DNA from: Symbiodinium natans
Lineage: Eukaryota > Sar > Dinophyceae > Suessiales > Symbiodiniaceae
DNA: 64,000 nucleotides
Assembly: GCA_905221605.1 (NCBI GenBank)
Contig: CAJNDS010002089.1
Coordinates: forward strand, 148,501 to 212,500
Reading direction: 5' to 3'
Shown piece by piece: positions 53,568-64,000 of the stretch; the stretch's first letter is position 1; each line of letters opens with the position of its first letter. Below the pieces are notes generated by a model. That model saw nothing but the letters and a program-made list of their open reading frames with translations. It made no database searches and was not told where the DNA came from. The translations under genes and the position numbers were made by a program.

Positions 53568-54014
53568 GAGTCCTAGAGGCCAGCCTGGCCAAGCACCTCA
53601 TACAGCATACGGGCACCGACGTCAAAGAGACTGCGGCTGCGGCAGTGGCAGCAATTGGCCATTTAAGCGATGGGTGTTCACCTCCAAGCAGGTTCGGGTG
53701 AGTGTAGCTGCCAGTCTAGTCCCTGGAAGCCCTGGAGCCAAAAGGACGCCCAAAAAACACTGATTTTCGGAACATGGAATCTAGATGGCATCCAAGGCTC
53801 CCCCTCCTTGCTCCTGCAGATGCTGTGTCTTCGTCGGAGCCTGACAGAACTTGGCTCAGGAGTAGGAGGGCCGGGGAAGAGGGAGAGGGTAGTGACTTGG
53901 TTTGCCTCGCGCATGACCGGGCGAACCACACGGCAGGAATGCTGACGTCAGGAGTCTCTCGAGAACAGCCTGTCCGCTTTGCTTTGGAGTTGACAGGCGC
54001 GCAGCTCAATGCAT
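53568..54014 (+). CDS. Plus-strand exon pair of an unassigned gene
   Basis: The first block follows a pyrimidine-rich TTTGTTCTTTATGCTGTTCCTAG acceptor-like site and reads VLEASLAKHLIQHTGTDVKE, then TAAAAVAAIGHLSDG, ending at a good GTGAGT donor (53,698). The second block follows another acceptor-like site (CTCCTTGCTCCTGCAG, 53,803-53,818) and reads DAVSSSEPDRTWLRSRRAGE, then LVCLAHDRANHTAGM. The phase of the two does not join cleanly in my reading. The first block has the feel of a helical ARM/HEAT repeat (weak). This is the only convincing plus-strand gene signal right of 23 kb. Confidence 0.35.
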
Positions 54015-54760
54015 GAAGGCCGACAACATGTGTCTCCACCAAATCCGCACCGAGGACGGAGAACTCCGTTCAGCACTGATGATTCTGACGTCAAGGCCGT
54101 CCGTTCTGGTCCGCTGGGAAGTCTTGGAAGTACAACCGATCAAGTGGTGAAAAACCGGTGCAATCACCCTGATTCGCCCGGGTCACTCCGGACCGCTGCT
54201 CTGTTTTTGGTCATGATGGTCATGGGTATTAGACGACCCCTACAAGTCTTCTTAATCTGATTCCCCAGTGCGTCAGCAATTTCGCACTCTATCCGTGCCT
54301 TCGTTTTTCTTCTTCTACTCTGCGAAAAGGCCCCCCTTGCTCCCTGGCTCTGCGGCCCGCTGTATACTGTCTGTCCCGGTGAGAAACGACCCCCGTGTTA
54401 GGTGTAGCAGTCGGCCTCCTCCGGTGGCCCTCTGGTTTCCGGCAGGACTTGGAAGTCGCGGTCCCCACACTGTACGGTTGCACCCAGTGGGTCACCTGCT
54501 TCCTCGCGGCCAAACGTGGCCCTCTGAGAAGAAGAAGCAGAAGGGAGAGCGGGAGATGCAGCGACAAAGAGACACCAAGAAAGGTGTTGCACTTGCACCC
54601 AAGGTAACTCTCTGAATTTCTGCAGTGTTTTTTTGCTTGTGGCGCTGGGAAAATGCGGCCTCTGCTCTCAACCTTCCCGAAAGACCTCTGGAAGCTCCCC
54701 CGAACCCCCCCGATTGTGTTTCTGGCCCCTTACTGTGTACTTGGACTTCGGGGGCTCCTC

Positions 54761-54846
54761 TCTTCTTCTCCTTCTCCTTCTCCTTCTTCTTCTTCTTCTT
54801 CTTCTTCTTCTTCTTCTTCTTCTTCTTCTTCTTCTTCTCCTTCTTG
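54761..54846. repeat. (CTT)n microsatellite
   Basis: About 86 bp of CTT repeat with a few CTC steps. It creates poly-Lys (minus) and poly-Phe/Leu/Ser (plus) runs inside long open frames (54,492-55,238 and others), which are artefacts. Confidence 0.95.
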
Positions 54847-55447
54847 TCTCTGAACCCCCGCGCAGCGCGCCTCAAGGTCGATTCTTCCTCCCTCCTGCAA
54901 GCCTCTCGAAGTATGTCTCCACTCTCTCCTTTCACACCCTCTCCTCTCACGCTCTCTATACTGTTGCTAGGAAGCATTTGCCATTCTAGTTTGCTTGCGT
55001 ATGTATACTTTGGGCACGGTTGTTTCCGAAAGAAAAGCGCTGCAAGCCTTGGTGGAGATGGCGAATGAGCTCCATGCTCGTCGTATCTCCTCGCGGAATG
55101 GGGTGCAAACAGGTTTTGCCTGCACTCCGAGAAAGGTTGAAAGGCTTGGGGTTTAGGGTCAGGCATTGAGTAGCGGAGCGTGCAAGCCTTTAGGGTGTGC
55201 TTTTCTGGTGTCCTTAGGATAACCCGCTTAATCACCATGCTCGCGACATTCGGTTGCTGACTCTAGCTCTAAATTTAATTAACTCCGAAAGGAAAATTAA
55301 ATAGTTTATTATCATTTGAAACGGGTTTATCTAAAATAGAAAGATCTGAAATGAGTTTCATCAAAGTGGAAGAAAAATGCAATATTGGTATTAATTACAT
55401 TGGACTGATGCCTTGATAGTGCACTTCAATCCAAGCGTCACCCCCAC

Positions 55448-55663
55448 CTGGTCCGACTCTTCGAAGCCTTCAAAGGCCCTGCTGAGGGAACTCCAGAGCC
55501 AATCCACGGGATCACGCCACATGGCAATGATTCGTAGGCCTGGTGAAGTGGCAGCTTGAGATTCTGTGAACCAGCTCTTAGAGCTTAGGTGGAAGGGCCC
55601 AAGGCGGGACGTGGGAATCTTCAAAGGTTGTACGGTTGCAAATTCCTGGCGCATGTGGCGCAT
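55448..55663 (-). CDS. Sulfotransferase-like exon
   Basis: A minus-strand exon reading LKIPTSRLGPFHLSSKSWFT, then GLRIIAMWRDPVDWLWSSLS and RAFEGFEESDQ, ending at a GTGGGG donor (55,441-55,447). The IIAMWRDPVDWLWSS stretch fits the 3'-phosphate-binding motif (R-D/N-P-x-x-x-x-x-S) of Golgi-type sulfotransferases, which move sulfate from PAPS to carbohydrate or protein. The preceding KIPTS segment occupies the place of the KxPxYF motif. The 5'-phosphosulfate loop (GxxKxGTT) is not seen and would be in an upstream exon. Only this exon is supported. Confidence 0.4.
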
Positions 55664-56110
55664 GTGGCGCTTGGGATCGCTTGTGTTTCACGTATATCGA
55701 GGCTTGCTAGCTGCTAGCAATGCTTCCCCTCGATATGAGATATGTCGGAATGCCAATGGCTGTTTTCCAAAGGGTGTTTGAGTTCGCCCCGAACACTTTC
55801 CATATCGTCGTGATCGTCGTCGTCTTGGTCGTCTTCGTCGTCGTCAAGAAGCCAGCCAGCCACCAAAGCCGAGACGCCAAGAAGCCCAGAAACCGAAGAG
55901 CCTGCAGGAAAGCCAAGAAGCCAAGGTCTGCTTTGGAGGACGGTTTAACGTTCTGCGATGCCCAATCAGTGCCGCCTGCGTGTGTGGGCGCAACCGGTGG
56001 ACATGTGCTGGGATATTCATCTCGTCCGTTTGCGGCACCTTTGGCAATTGCCTCCTGCCTTGTCAGTTCAGGGTGGTGTAGACTGTGCGCGCCAACAGCA
56101 GCACCGGGGA

Positions 56111-56137
56111 GGGGGGGGGGGGGGGGGGGGGGGGGGG
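56111..56137 (+). repeat. Poly-G run (27 G)
   Basis: The longest uninterrupted G run in the window. Frames through it give poly-Gly. Confidence 0.9.
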
Positions 56138-56139
56138 CT

Positions 56140-57510
56140 CTTGAGATCCTTGGCTCGAAGAGCTCCTTTCTGGAAACAAACCAGTTTAGAAATCAGAGCG
56201 CTGAAGCCGGGGGAAGTGCTCAACTCCAAGGACGCAGCAATTCTACACGGCGACTCGTCATTGGCACGCCCCAGTCTCGCACTTTGAAGCTTTGGGGATT
56301 AGGAACTTTCAGGGCCATCAAAATAAAGGTATAACACAAACGCCCACACCGCAATGACTTGCAGCCAAGAGCACCTGGAACAAAGAGGAGGTTGTTCAAA
56401 CACGCGGCGCTGTAGATGATCTTTGGGTTCCGGAAACCCACCTCAAGTTCGTCACAAGCTCTCTGTGGACACACCTTCGAACCTTGAAACTCGTTTCGTG
56501 CCCGAAAAAAAACCAATCCTCAACATGCTCTCCTCTGGCCCCTTCTGCAACTCGGGAAGTATCGTGGAGTTGTGTGGGGCAATGCCCTCCTACATCTGCT
56601 GGGATCTCGCCTGCTTTAGCTGAATGAAGCCAAACGCGGCGAACTAGCATCGAACAAACTGGGCGAGATGAGAAAGGCAAAGGCTGGGATTGAGCCAAGG
56701 CTGCCAGCCCTTGCCGTCCAACTTTCGCAACCTGATGGGTTCAGTGTCGGGCTTCAGCAGGGCCTAGTGCAGCATCGGTTTTGGGCGCTGCAGTGGAGCT
56801 TCCTCGTTCTGGGGCCCTGATGACACATAGCCTGACGCTGCTGTGCAAAGCGCAGCTTCCAAGGTCCAAGGGCAGCTACCCGCCGCGCCCCGCAAAGGAG
56901 CAAACAGAGCCCGAAAATCCCGAGCTGCATGCCAAGTTACCGCGTTCTTTACAGTTACAGCCCTGCATCCTGAACCCACACAGATTCCGAAGACAAGGAG
57001 GGAAAGCAAGACTCGAGCCTCCCGCCGCCGCAGCAACCCAAGGCCCTGGCAGGCTTTCTAAGTCGGAAGAAGCAGTTTGCTGACTGAAGACTTCGTGACC
57101 CGCCTTTGCCCACTTTGCAGGAGGTAGGAGCGGTGCTGTGCAGCGCCATTGCCATGACTCCTGCATCATCCAAAGCAATCGACAGCGCTCAGGAACAATT
57201 CGGCTTTGAAAAACATAAATGTCTGGTGGGGAGAACCAGCCAGTGCAGCCGTGAGCAAGCTAACATTCCGCCCAATCTTTCACGTTTTCAAAGCTGTGTC
57301 TAGCGCATACAGCCTGCGTCTCATCCACCAGTGGCCTCCCGACTTTTGCAGTGAAGGGCTGAAGGACGCACATCTTGAGCGCTGCATCCCAACACAGCTA
57401 ATCACAGCCATATCTCAGAACCCCAGTGCAAAACTGTCAAGCCCTGAACTGAACTCCCATGCCCTAGTGCTTGACTGGGAAGGGCTGGGAGACACAAAAG
57501 GGTGGGGACA
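56140..57510. other. Region without a supported gene
   Basis: Several short frames on both strands. Nothing with domain texture. Confidence 0.3.
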
Positions 57511-57513
57511 TGA

Positions 57514-57540
57514 ATAATATATATATATATATATATACAT
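57514..57540. repeat. (AT)n microsatellite
   Basis: About 24 bp of pure AT repeat. Confidence 0.9.
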
Positions 57541-57688
57541 AACTACTTATTTATCGTTAACATACAAAGTAAAGATTAAAATACAACACAAATAATAGAA
57601 ACCTAAGGATCCCAAAATGGCGAGGTCCTCGCTTCGCAGCCAGGAGACCGGCAAAGGCATCTCCTCATTTGGGATTGTCCCCACCTCG

Positions 57689-57693
57689 CCCCC

Positions 57694-57714
<21 letters not shown>
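57689..57714 (+). repeat. Poly-C run (26 C) followed by A-rich tract
   Basis: A C run continues directly into about ten A, then AAAGAAGAAG. On the minus strand this is a T-rich tract followed by a G run. Confidence 0.9.
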
Positions 57715-57725
<11 letters not shown>

Positions 57726-58362
57726 AAAAGAAGAAGAATAATAATAATAGCAATTGTTGTTGAAGTCTGTCTGGGCTTGTTGCTTTCTACTTTCTCTGAT
57801 TGTGCGACATTTTTTACTTTCGAGAGGGATGGTGTTGTTTGCGCTTTTGGTATGGCACATGCTATGGCATGTCCCAAAACAGAGATCTCACACACACACA
57901 CACACTGTCTGTCTCTCTCTGTCGAACAATCCCCGACAACATCTCCCAAAGACCCACCAAGCCCCCTCACCGCACCAAACATTCGGGGCTCGTCGAGGCC
58001 ACCCAGGAAGTGTGCCCCGAGTGCTGCGAGGCTCCGGTGTAGCGACGAAGTGCCGGCATTGGGTGGGCCAACCTCTGGTTCTTGGAGGAAGGAATCTCCA
58101 GTAATGAAAGCATCAAGAAAACAACCAAAACTCAAATCAAAAACATGCTGTGCGGAAACACAAAAGTAACAAAGTAGGAAACAAACAATTATTCTCAGCA
58201 TCTTTGAGTTGGAATAATAATATTACTAACCCATTCTCAGGGCATTGTGCTATTCTATGTCGGCTACAAGGGGACCTACAAGTACGAATCAAAAGGCACA
58301 TTACGAATGCGCATTTTCTATCTAAACATAATACGCGGGCCAATTAAAAGACTTAAAGATGA

Positions 58363-58698
58363 TTAGCAAGCCCGCATCATTCTGACATTTTTAAAGATGT
58401 CCTGTAGTCCATACTCCTTGCACGCAAAAGTCGCAAGAATCTCAACCGTGATTACGATGATTTCGGTGGTTTGCATTCTGCATTCTTTGCTTAGCTCTTG
58501 CTGTAGCACCAAGTATTTTGTCGGGTCTCGCGATGCGCGGCTTGCTCTTCGTTGCAACAGAAAGGTACTAGACACGAAAGGTCCGACGGCGCGGCGAACA
58601 ACCGATTCAATCGCGAACACCCCCCCCAACTTGAAGAACAACCAACCTGCCTTAGGCTTTGTAAAATTTTTGGCCCAGAGCACGATGCCGAAGTCCAT
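58363..58698 (-). CDS. Exon-like block with terminal hydrophobic helix
   Basis: A 111-codon frame with convincing protein texture: MDFGIVLWAKNFTKPKAGWL, FFKLGGVFAIESVVRRAVGP, then RDPTKYLVLQQELSKECRMQ, a hydrophobic TEIIVITVEILATFA helix and CKEYGLQDIFKNVRMMRAC before the stop. It could be the last exon of a membrane-associated protein. The next minus-strand block is 58,907-59,185. Confidence 0.4.
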   Translation of the reverse strand: MDFGIVLWAKNFTKPKAGWLFFKLGGVFAIESVVRRAVGPFVSSTFLLQRRASRASRDPTKYLVLQQELSKECRMQTTEIIVITVEILATFACKEYGLQDIFKNVRMMRAC

Positions 58699-58906
58699 CT
58701 CCAGTTCGCTCCAATGCAGTAGCTCCTTGGAGCGTCCAGATTTGGCACAGTCAGGACACGCAAGAGGCTATTGGGGGATCGCTCAGCAGACCCGGCACCT
58801 CGCGGACACAATCATTCACAACCTACTCTTGAATCATTGCTTGTCCGGGAACGAGGTCCGGTCGAGCCCCGTTTTCAAACAACAGGCCCACTATATAGGT
58901 GTGAGC

Positions 58907-59185
58907 TTATTTACCATCCCAGCCATAGTCCTGCCTCGATGTGGAGGCTGGAGAGGTGGTCCTTCGTAAGGCACTTGCGGAATCTTGCGTGCTTACGAGC
59001 CGAAAGATGTATACGACTGCGAGAGCGACTGCATCCCCAGCATGCTGCCAGGGCTCGATGTGATGCACTCTCATGCCCGTTATGGTTGACAGCGGCACAG
59101 ACTGAAACAGGTCCGCTGCCGATGTACGCAACGATGGTTCATCGCAGACCTTGCTGCGCTGGCAGCAAAAACACAGCCCATGCAA
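58907..59185 (-). CDS. Exon-like block, possible partner of the 58.4-kb exon
   Basis: A 92-codon frame: MHGLCFCCQRSKVCDEPSLR, then MRVHHIEPWQHAGDAVALAV. The plus strand of the neighbouring 59,199-59,582 stretch is also protein-like (KFFSSWEPYNLFVYSVYAPG), so the strand of this small region is not settled. Confidence 0.25.
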   Translation of the reverse strand: MHGLCFCCQRSKVCDEPSLRTSAADLFQSVPLSTITGMRVHHIEPWQHAGDAVALAVVYIFRLVSTQDSASALRRTTSPASTSRQDYGWDGK

Positions 59186-59198
59186 CCCTCGATGGTGA

Positions 59199-59582
59199 TT
59201 GCTGCCACAGGTGACGGCACGTGGCTTGGCTGTGCTGTTCGGGCAGGATGTGTTCAGTGTTCAGCTCCGTGCTGGTGGGCAGCTCAACTTGCAAACATGC
59301 CGCTGCCGGGAGACAAATGCCCAACAGCCTCGGCAGCAGATGCCCCCCCCCTCCCCCCCTCCCCATCATCAAAAGTTTTTCAGCAGCTGGGAACCTTACA
59401 ACCTGTTTGTATATTCGGTCTACGCCCCCGGTCCAAGAGTGTCCAGGGCCGTGAGCAGGACATACGCACACGTCTGTGATTCTGTGATCACCGGAACTCA
59501 GGTCGGGCAACCCCTTGAGATTCGCCTAAAACTGCAAAGCGCCAACCTTTCAACCATTTTGAAGGGATCTCATCAAGCATGA
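59199..59582 (+). other. Plus-strand open frame, uncertain
   Basis: Reads GLAVLFGQDVFSVQLRAGGQ, then FFSSWEPYNLFVYSVYAPGP and GTQVGQPLEIRLKLQSANLS, followed by a second frame at 59,616-59,900. The texture is good, but a Pro-rich stretch created by a C run (59,343-59,365) splits it, and no domain is recognised. Confidence 0.25.
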
Positions 59583-59899
59583 GCTACAGCCCTCGACACA
59601 CAAGTTGCACAAACAATGCTGGAGCTTTTCAAGACTTTTACAGCTAAGACGCCAGACGTCCAGACCGAGCACTGGCGGCCCTTCGGCCTTTGGAGGGGCC
59701 GCCAGCTGAATGGCGAAGCAGCGGACCTTTGGGCCTTGTGGGGTGCATCGATTTGTGGCTTCGAGGGGATGTGCCTGGGGAATCAGAGCGATCTGGGCTT
59801 ACGTTTCCGGTATGTTATGGGGAGATTGATGGCTGCCAGCGCATTTAAGCGGATGGAGCGCTTCCCGGGCTCTCGCACCACACACAGGGGAGTTCCGTG

Positions 59900-62420
59900 A
59901 CCCAAATCTCTGCACGCTTGCACGCGCCCTCCTGTCCAATTCGTCCTTGGAGACACTGAAAACAAAATCCCGTGTCGAAGGCCTGAAGCCTCCAGGAGCC
60001 AAGCCTTTCATAGCCCCACCAAGCGTGTGGCTTTGCAAAAGTCGCGGCGCGAAGCGCTCTTCGAAATGCCGGTCGGCCTGTCTGGGTCTCGGCTCAGTAT
60101 CTCAGAAATAACAGATTGAATTGCTCAGTAGATAAAATCAAGATATATTGATGGAAACACAGAGTGGATGCTCAAACTGTTGGTGAAGCTGTTCTGCAAG
60201 TAACTGAGAAGCTCAAGTGGATGATTGTAGATGCATTTAGCAGATCCCGCTTCTAATACCAGAAGTTCGGGATTGGCCAAGTTCCGTGCGTGTGTCAAGC
60301 CCAAGGAGGATGGAGGGGGTTCTCTCAATGTGAGGCTCTAACAGGCGCAAGCTTTGGAGTTCAAGGCAGCTGCCTTGACAGGTTCAAGACATGCATGAAC
60401 GCGATGTGTGTGCATCTTGTTGGAAGTGTAGCTAGAGAGAGACTTCGGCCAACACAGTTGGATTCAGATGTACGAGGCCGAGTTTAACAAAGGGAGAGTA
60501 CGCTTAGTCTTTGGACACCTGATTGACGAATTTGCACATTCTGGCATTCCTTGCGCCTACTGCTTCTCCCTTGGTTAGACCCTCGGGCCAAAAGAAGGAA
60601 ATCTGAGAAGAGGACAGGGTGAACACCCGACTCTCCATGTCACTGAGCCTCTAGGGACCAGAGGACGCAAGGCCCGAAGATGGGTGCTGCACAGTGCAGG
60701 AAGTCCTCGCAGCTGGCAAAGGTCGCCTGTCAAGCCCCTCCCAGGGGGTGCCCTCCACCCCTGAACTTCCTGAACATCCAAAAATCTCCACCCCTCATAA
60801 AAGAATGGCTCGGGGCCCTTTGCATTCCCGGCTAGACCGGGTCCTTTTGCATTCTGTGAAATGTCCCACATTGTTCCTATCCTGGAGCTCGGGATGTACG
60901 TTGGAGACAGAGAAAACGAGAGTCCGAGAGAGACATAGAGAGAGACGCATAGCAAAGCCCAATGAAGCGAAGAGTGGCCCCCGGCTCTCCACTTTGGTAA
61001 AAGGTTCCAGGCAGTAACTTTTCTGACGGGTTTCGGGCTGTTGGAGCACGGAACTGAAAGTGCAGCCTGCAGACTATGGACTACGCTCGCCGGGATCGAG
61101 TCAATGGAATGTTGGGTGAATCCAATGCAAGCCCACGAACAAGCTTGGCATCTCAACCCAATGCCGGCAAGCCCAGCCCAACGCCCAACAAAATATCTCA
61201 AAATGCTTCGGAACCCTGTGACTTTTTTCAAACCAGAAGGACAATGCCTGTCTTCACGGCTCGTGTTGCGGTATGCTCTGTGCAATGTGAGGTGCCGGGT
61301 TGGGCGTGTCTCAATGCGAGCAATGGCAAGGCCTCTTCTCTGACAACTGCTTTGACGATGTAGCCTCTTTGCTTTCAGAAGCACTTTAAGCCGTGAGGCA
61401 GTCGGGGTCTTTTGATTATGCGTGTTGTATAAACCTCTCTGCGGGATGAGCCCCTCAAACAGTATTGAGGCACACCCAGGCGCGTCTGTGGCCCCAAATG
61501 ACTGGGCCAGGACTTTTTGCCTGACAGACGCCTTCGAAGATCGTGCGCTGGCCAGGTCATCGAATCCAAAGTGCGAACAAATGCGTATCATGCACTATGC
61601 CATGACATGCATGAGTCATGACTGATTAGGTGCCTGCCAGTAGCTGACTGTTTAGGGCGTTTCAACCTTGAAGACTCCCGGGCTCCAATCCGTCGCCCAT
61701 CGCCTGTTCATCCCTTTTCAGTATGGCCAGCCCACATGTGGCAGCCGTGCCATGCAGGGCTGTGAATTGGAACTGTTTGCCGTCGCATGCTACTTCCAGA
61801 AGAAAGGTGGCTTCTGCCACCCGCCTAGCTGGACTAAGCACCGCAAAAGGGACAAGAGTGCCAAAAGGTGTCCAAGCATCCTCAATGACTCAGTATGCAC
61901 TCTTCGGAAGTGCTACACTGCTACAGACTGCTACACTTACTGGGCTGTCACTTCGGAAGTCTCCCCCTGTTTCCTGGTGCAAAGCTTCGGCAGCCTACGT
62001 GAACAAACGTGTCAAACTTGCACAAGGCTGTTCAAATGAAAGCTATTTTTTGCACAGGGCCATCGCCATCAAGCGTGCCAGCATCCTCCTTTCCATGCAT
62101 GGAGCGCGCACCTCCTTGTCGCCGCCACAGATCTAAAACGGCAGCCACACGAAATCATTTAACCCAAGAGCCATTTCTCAACGCCACGGAGCCACTTCAA
62201 CAGGTGACTACGGAGTCTAAGGGTAAGCTTACATTCTCGATGCCTTTCCGAAGTTCGCGCTTGAGTGCTAGACATCTGTTTGGGAGAGCATGCGTCTGCT
62301 CTCACTGACTACATGGAGGCAGTGCCACATGGCCCCTGAGCTGCCATGCATCTGCAGAAAGTACCAATGGGCTGCACTCGTCATGTATGCAGTGGCACCA
62401 CAGGGCCCTAACGCTCTACA
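59900..62420. other. Region without a supported gene
   Basis: The 338-codon minus frame at 60,575-61,591 is the longest here. It has the mixed Arg/Ser/Leu/Pro composition of chance frames and no domain. Plus frames at 61,668-62,136 are similar. Nothing else noted. Confidence 0.3.
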
Positions 62421-62439
62421 GGCTCTGCAGGCTCTACAC

Positions 62440-63150
62440 GCTGCGCTTGGCCTCTTGCTCCACACGCTCCTTCTCAGCTGCTGCTGCCAACTCAGCCCGC
62501 TCTAAGGCTCTCTGCTCCACCTCCTAGGTTCAAAGAGTTTCGGGGGATGTTTTGGGAGTTCGAGGCACAATGGCTCACAAGTGATTTGAAGTGTGCTGAG
62601 CTTCTGCAGCTTGCTTGGCTTGTCGTGGCTGGGTTCGAGATCTGTGAGGTAAAAAGAAAGCCCGGATGGGACTGCAAGACTGCAATCTAGAATCTAGCAG
62701 AAATGGTGAGAACACTGACCTTGTGACCATGCGCACAGGCACGAATGCGGCCACCAAAGTGCGGACGTGATCAAGCACCAGCAGCCCGCAAAGCAGCCAA
62801 GCCATTCATGTAAACCGACAGACTGTGTGGAGACGTGTGGAGATTTGTGGGGATTTCTCAGTTGCTTGCGGGGCAGAATGGGAAGCCAAGACCGAGCGCA
62901 CAGAGACTGCAGACGCCTGCTGTAACTTGCTGGGTCCCAGGCCCACTCCTGTCTGATCTTGCCTGCCGGACTTTGGATGCAAGCAAGTCCAAAGAAGTTA
63001 GCCGGAGGCTGGGATGCAAGCCCAAATCCCTAAAAATCCAGCGACCTGCAATCTTCTGCTTGGTGTCGAACTCGTCCACGAGATTCTTGAGCTTCTCCCC
63101 CGCCTGCCACTTCGGGCTTCAGGGTGCAACGTGTTGGAGTTTGTAAGGTC
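62440..63150 (-). CDS. Candidate three-exon gene with coiled-coil C-terminus
   Basis: Three minus-strand blocks with fitting splice sites. About 63,055-63,130: WQAGEKLKNLVDEFDTKQKI, ending at a GCAG/GTCGC donor. About 62,718-62,805: MAWLLCGLLVLDHVRTLVAA, then FVPVRMVT, ending at an AAG/GTCAGT donor. 62,440-62,524: after a CTAG acceptor, EVEQRALERAELAAAAEKER, then VEQEAKRSV and a TAG stop. The protein has helical and coiled-coil character. The short Leu-rich block could be a membrane helix. No family recognised. Confidence 0.4.
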
Positions 63151-63159
63151 CTGTCGATT

Positions 63160-64000
63160 CGGTATGAGTCGGTTAGCTTCCCTGTAGCAAGGATCTGGTG
63201 AGAGAAGCTCGTAGCCGGTCCGAGCCCACGGAGAGTTTCCTTGCTGTTGGTCTGTGAGGGTCTGTGTGCCAGACCAGCACCTGCGTTTCTTTTTTGGAAG
63301 TGATGCTCTCGGCTGCTGTCTTGGAATGAAACATGTGTCGGTTGGTTGTGCATTGTTACTCCTCAAGTAGAGCCTGCGCCAGGTTCCCGCACCGATCACT
63401 CTACAATACGCCCGTGGTATCCTCATGGTAGGCTACATGGTCCATGATCTGGAAACATGGAGGATTCGGTCCAATGTCCATCTGATGGTCTCTGGCGGTG
63501 TGAAGGGCCATGTGGGGAGGTTCCGAAGGGGCCCTTGTTGCATCTTAGCACCTGCTGCCGAGAAGCTTCTGTGGGAGTTTGGATTTCTTCATTGGGTTCA
63601 GCTGCTATGTTGTTTCGGAGGAAAGCTTCGTGAAACTTGTGAATGATGACCATCAATCACGGCATCATGCTCTGGATTTCAACATTGCTAAGCTACCCAT
63701 TGTCAACCCTTTGAGCCAGCTTGCATACAGCCGCGTATCGGAGTCTGCCCGCAGATGGGGAGCAACCACCTCAGTGCTTGGGAATTTTGGGGCATTACCA
63801 CTACAGGGCCCCGAAGCATGATTCAATGCTGGTTGGGGATAAGCTGAAACCGAACACTGCTCGTGGCCAGAACTCTCCTCAACCGACTTGCAGACAGGTT
63901 GCGCTCTTTGGGCCCTTGAGCTTCACATGCCTGCTTCGGCTGCTGCATTTCCCTCCATTTCCATCGGACGCAAGACCACCCTGCACTTCCTGCATAATTA
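63160..64000. other. Right edge, no confident gene
   Basis: Plus-strand open frames at 63,425-63,646 and 63,579-63,821 (SFVKLVNDDHQSRHHALDFN, then AKLPIVNPLSQLAYSRVS) are suggestive but unassigned, and run toward the edge of the window. Confidence 0.25.

Noticed and set aside
54492-55238. 248-codon minus-strand frame with a Lys run
   Set aside because: The frame is held open by the (CTT)n repeat. Flanking residues show no domain.
60575-61591. 338-codon minus-strand frame
   Set aside because: Length is notable, but residue composition is like chance frames nearby, with no motif, helix pattern or splice context.

Overview
This is eukaryotic nuclear-type DNA, most probably from a dinoflagellate. 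The strongest clue is a cytochrome b (cob) segment at about 12,179-12,877 (minus strand). Its departures from the conserved protein are mostly those that U-to-C and A-to-G mRNA editing, known from dinoflagellate mitochondria, would repair, including one in-frame TAA that would become CAA. Supporting signs are short-intron genes lying almost all on one strand, a PARP-like gene, dispersed TTTAGGG telomere-type repeats and decayed non-LTR retrotransposons.

Layout. 1-9,650: two broken minus-strand non-LTR retrotransposons (A, about 318-2,640; B, about 6,690-9,643), an inverted partial copy of A (2,668-2,972) and a second copy of its 3' end (3,413-3,850). Between them, 3,990-6,600 is an AT-richer tract packed with degenerate copies of a short motif. 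The same motif lies in an apparent 104-bp insertion inside element A. 10,140-13,430: a strongly AT-rich island with perfect GC-rich stem-loops and the 5'-truncated cob, resembling dinoflagellate mitochondrial DNA. It is either a nuclear insertion (NUMT) or an assembly join. 13,440-23,700: few genes. It holds one long Ala/Glu/Arg coiled-coil reading frame (14,631-16,199, minus), microsatellites, G-runs and scattered telomere-like words. 23,768-63,200: mostly minus-strand exons of genuine-looking genes. These are a PARP-domain protein (three-exon model, 23,768-25,632), a small acidic-tail gene (26.4-26.8 kb), a membrane-anchored zinc-motif protein (27.5-28.4 kb), a large protein with Gly-rich and beta-sandwich-like parts (28.8-33.1 kb), two multi-pass membrane proteins (34.5-36.2 and 37.0-40.6 kb), several unassigned multi-exon genes (43.4-43.9, 44.8-45.7, 47.0-49.0, 51.2-52.4, 58.4-59.2, 62.4-63.2 kb) and a sulfotransferase-like exon (55.4-55.7 kb). 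One plus-strand exon pair stands out at 53.6-54.0 kb.

A notable non-coding landmark is 42,387-42,915: (GC)n, (GCGT)n, four TTTAGGG units, then about 310 bp of (GT)n, a nearly continuous alternating purine-pyrimidine tract. I see no operon-like logic. The genes look like independent members of a tandemly oriented array. Exon limits come from reading by eye (frame continuity, GT/AG sites, amino-acid texture), so most gene models are partial.
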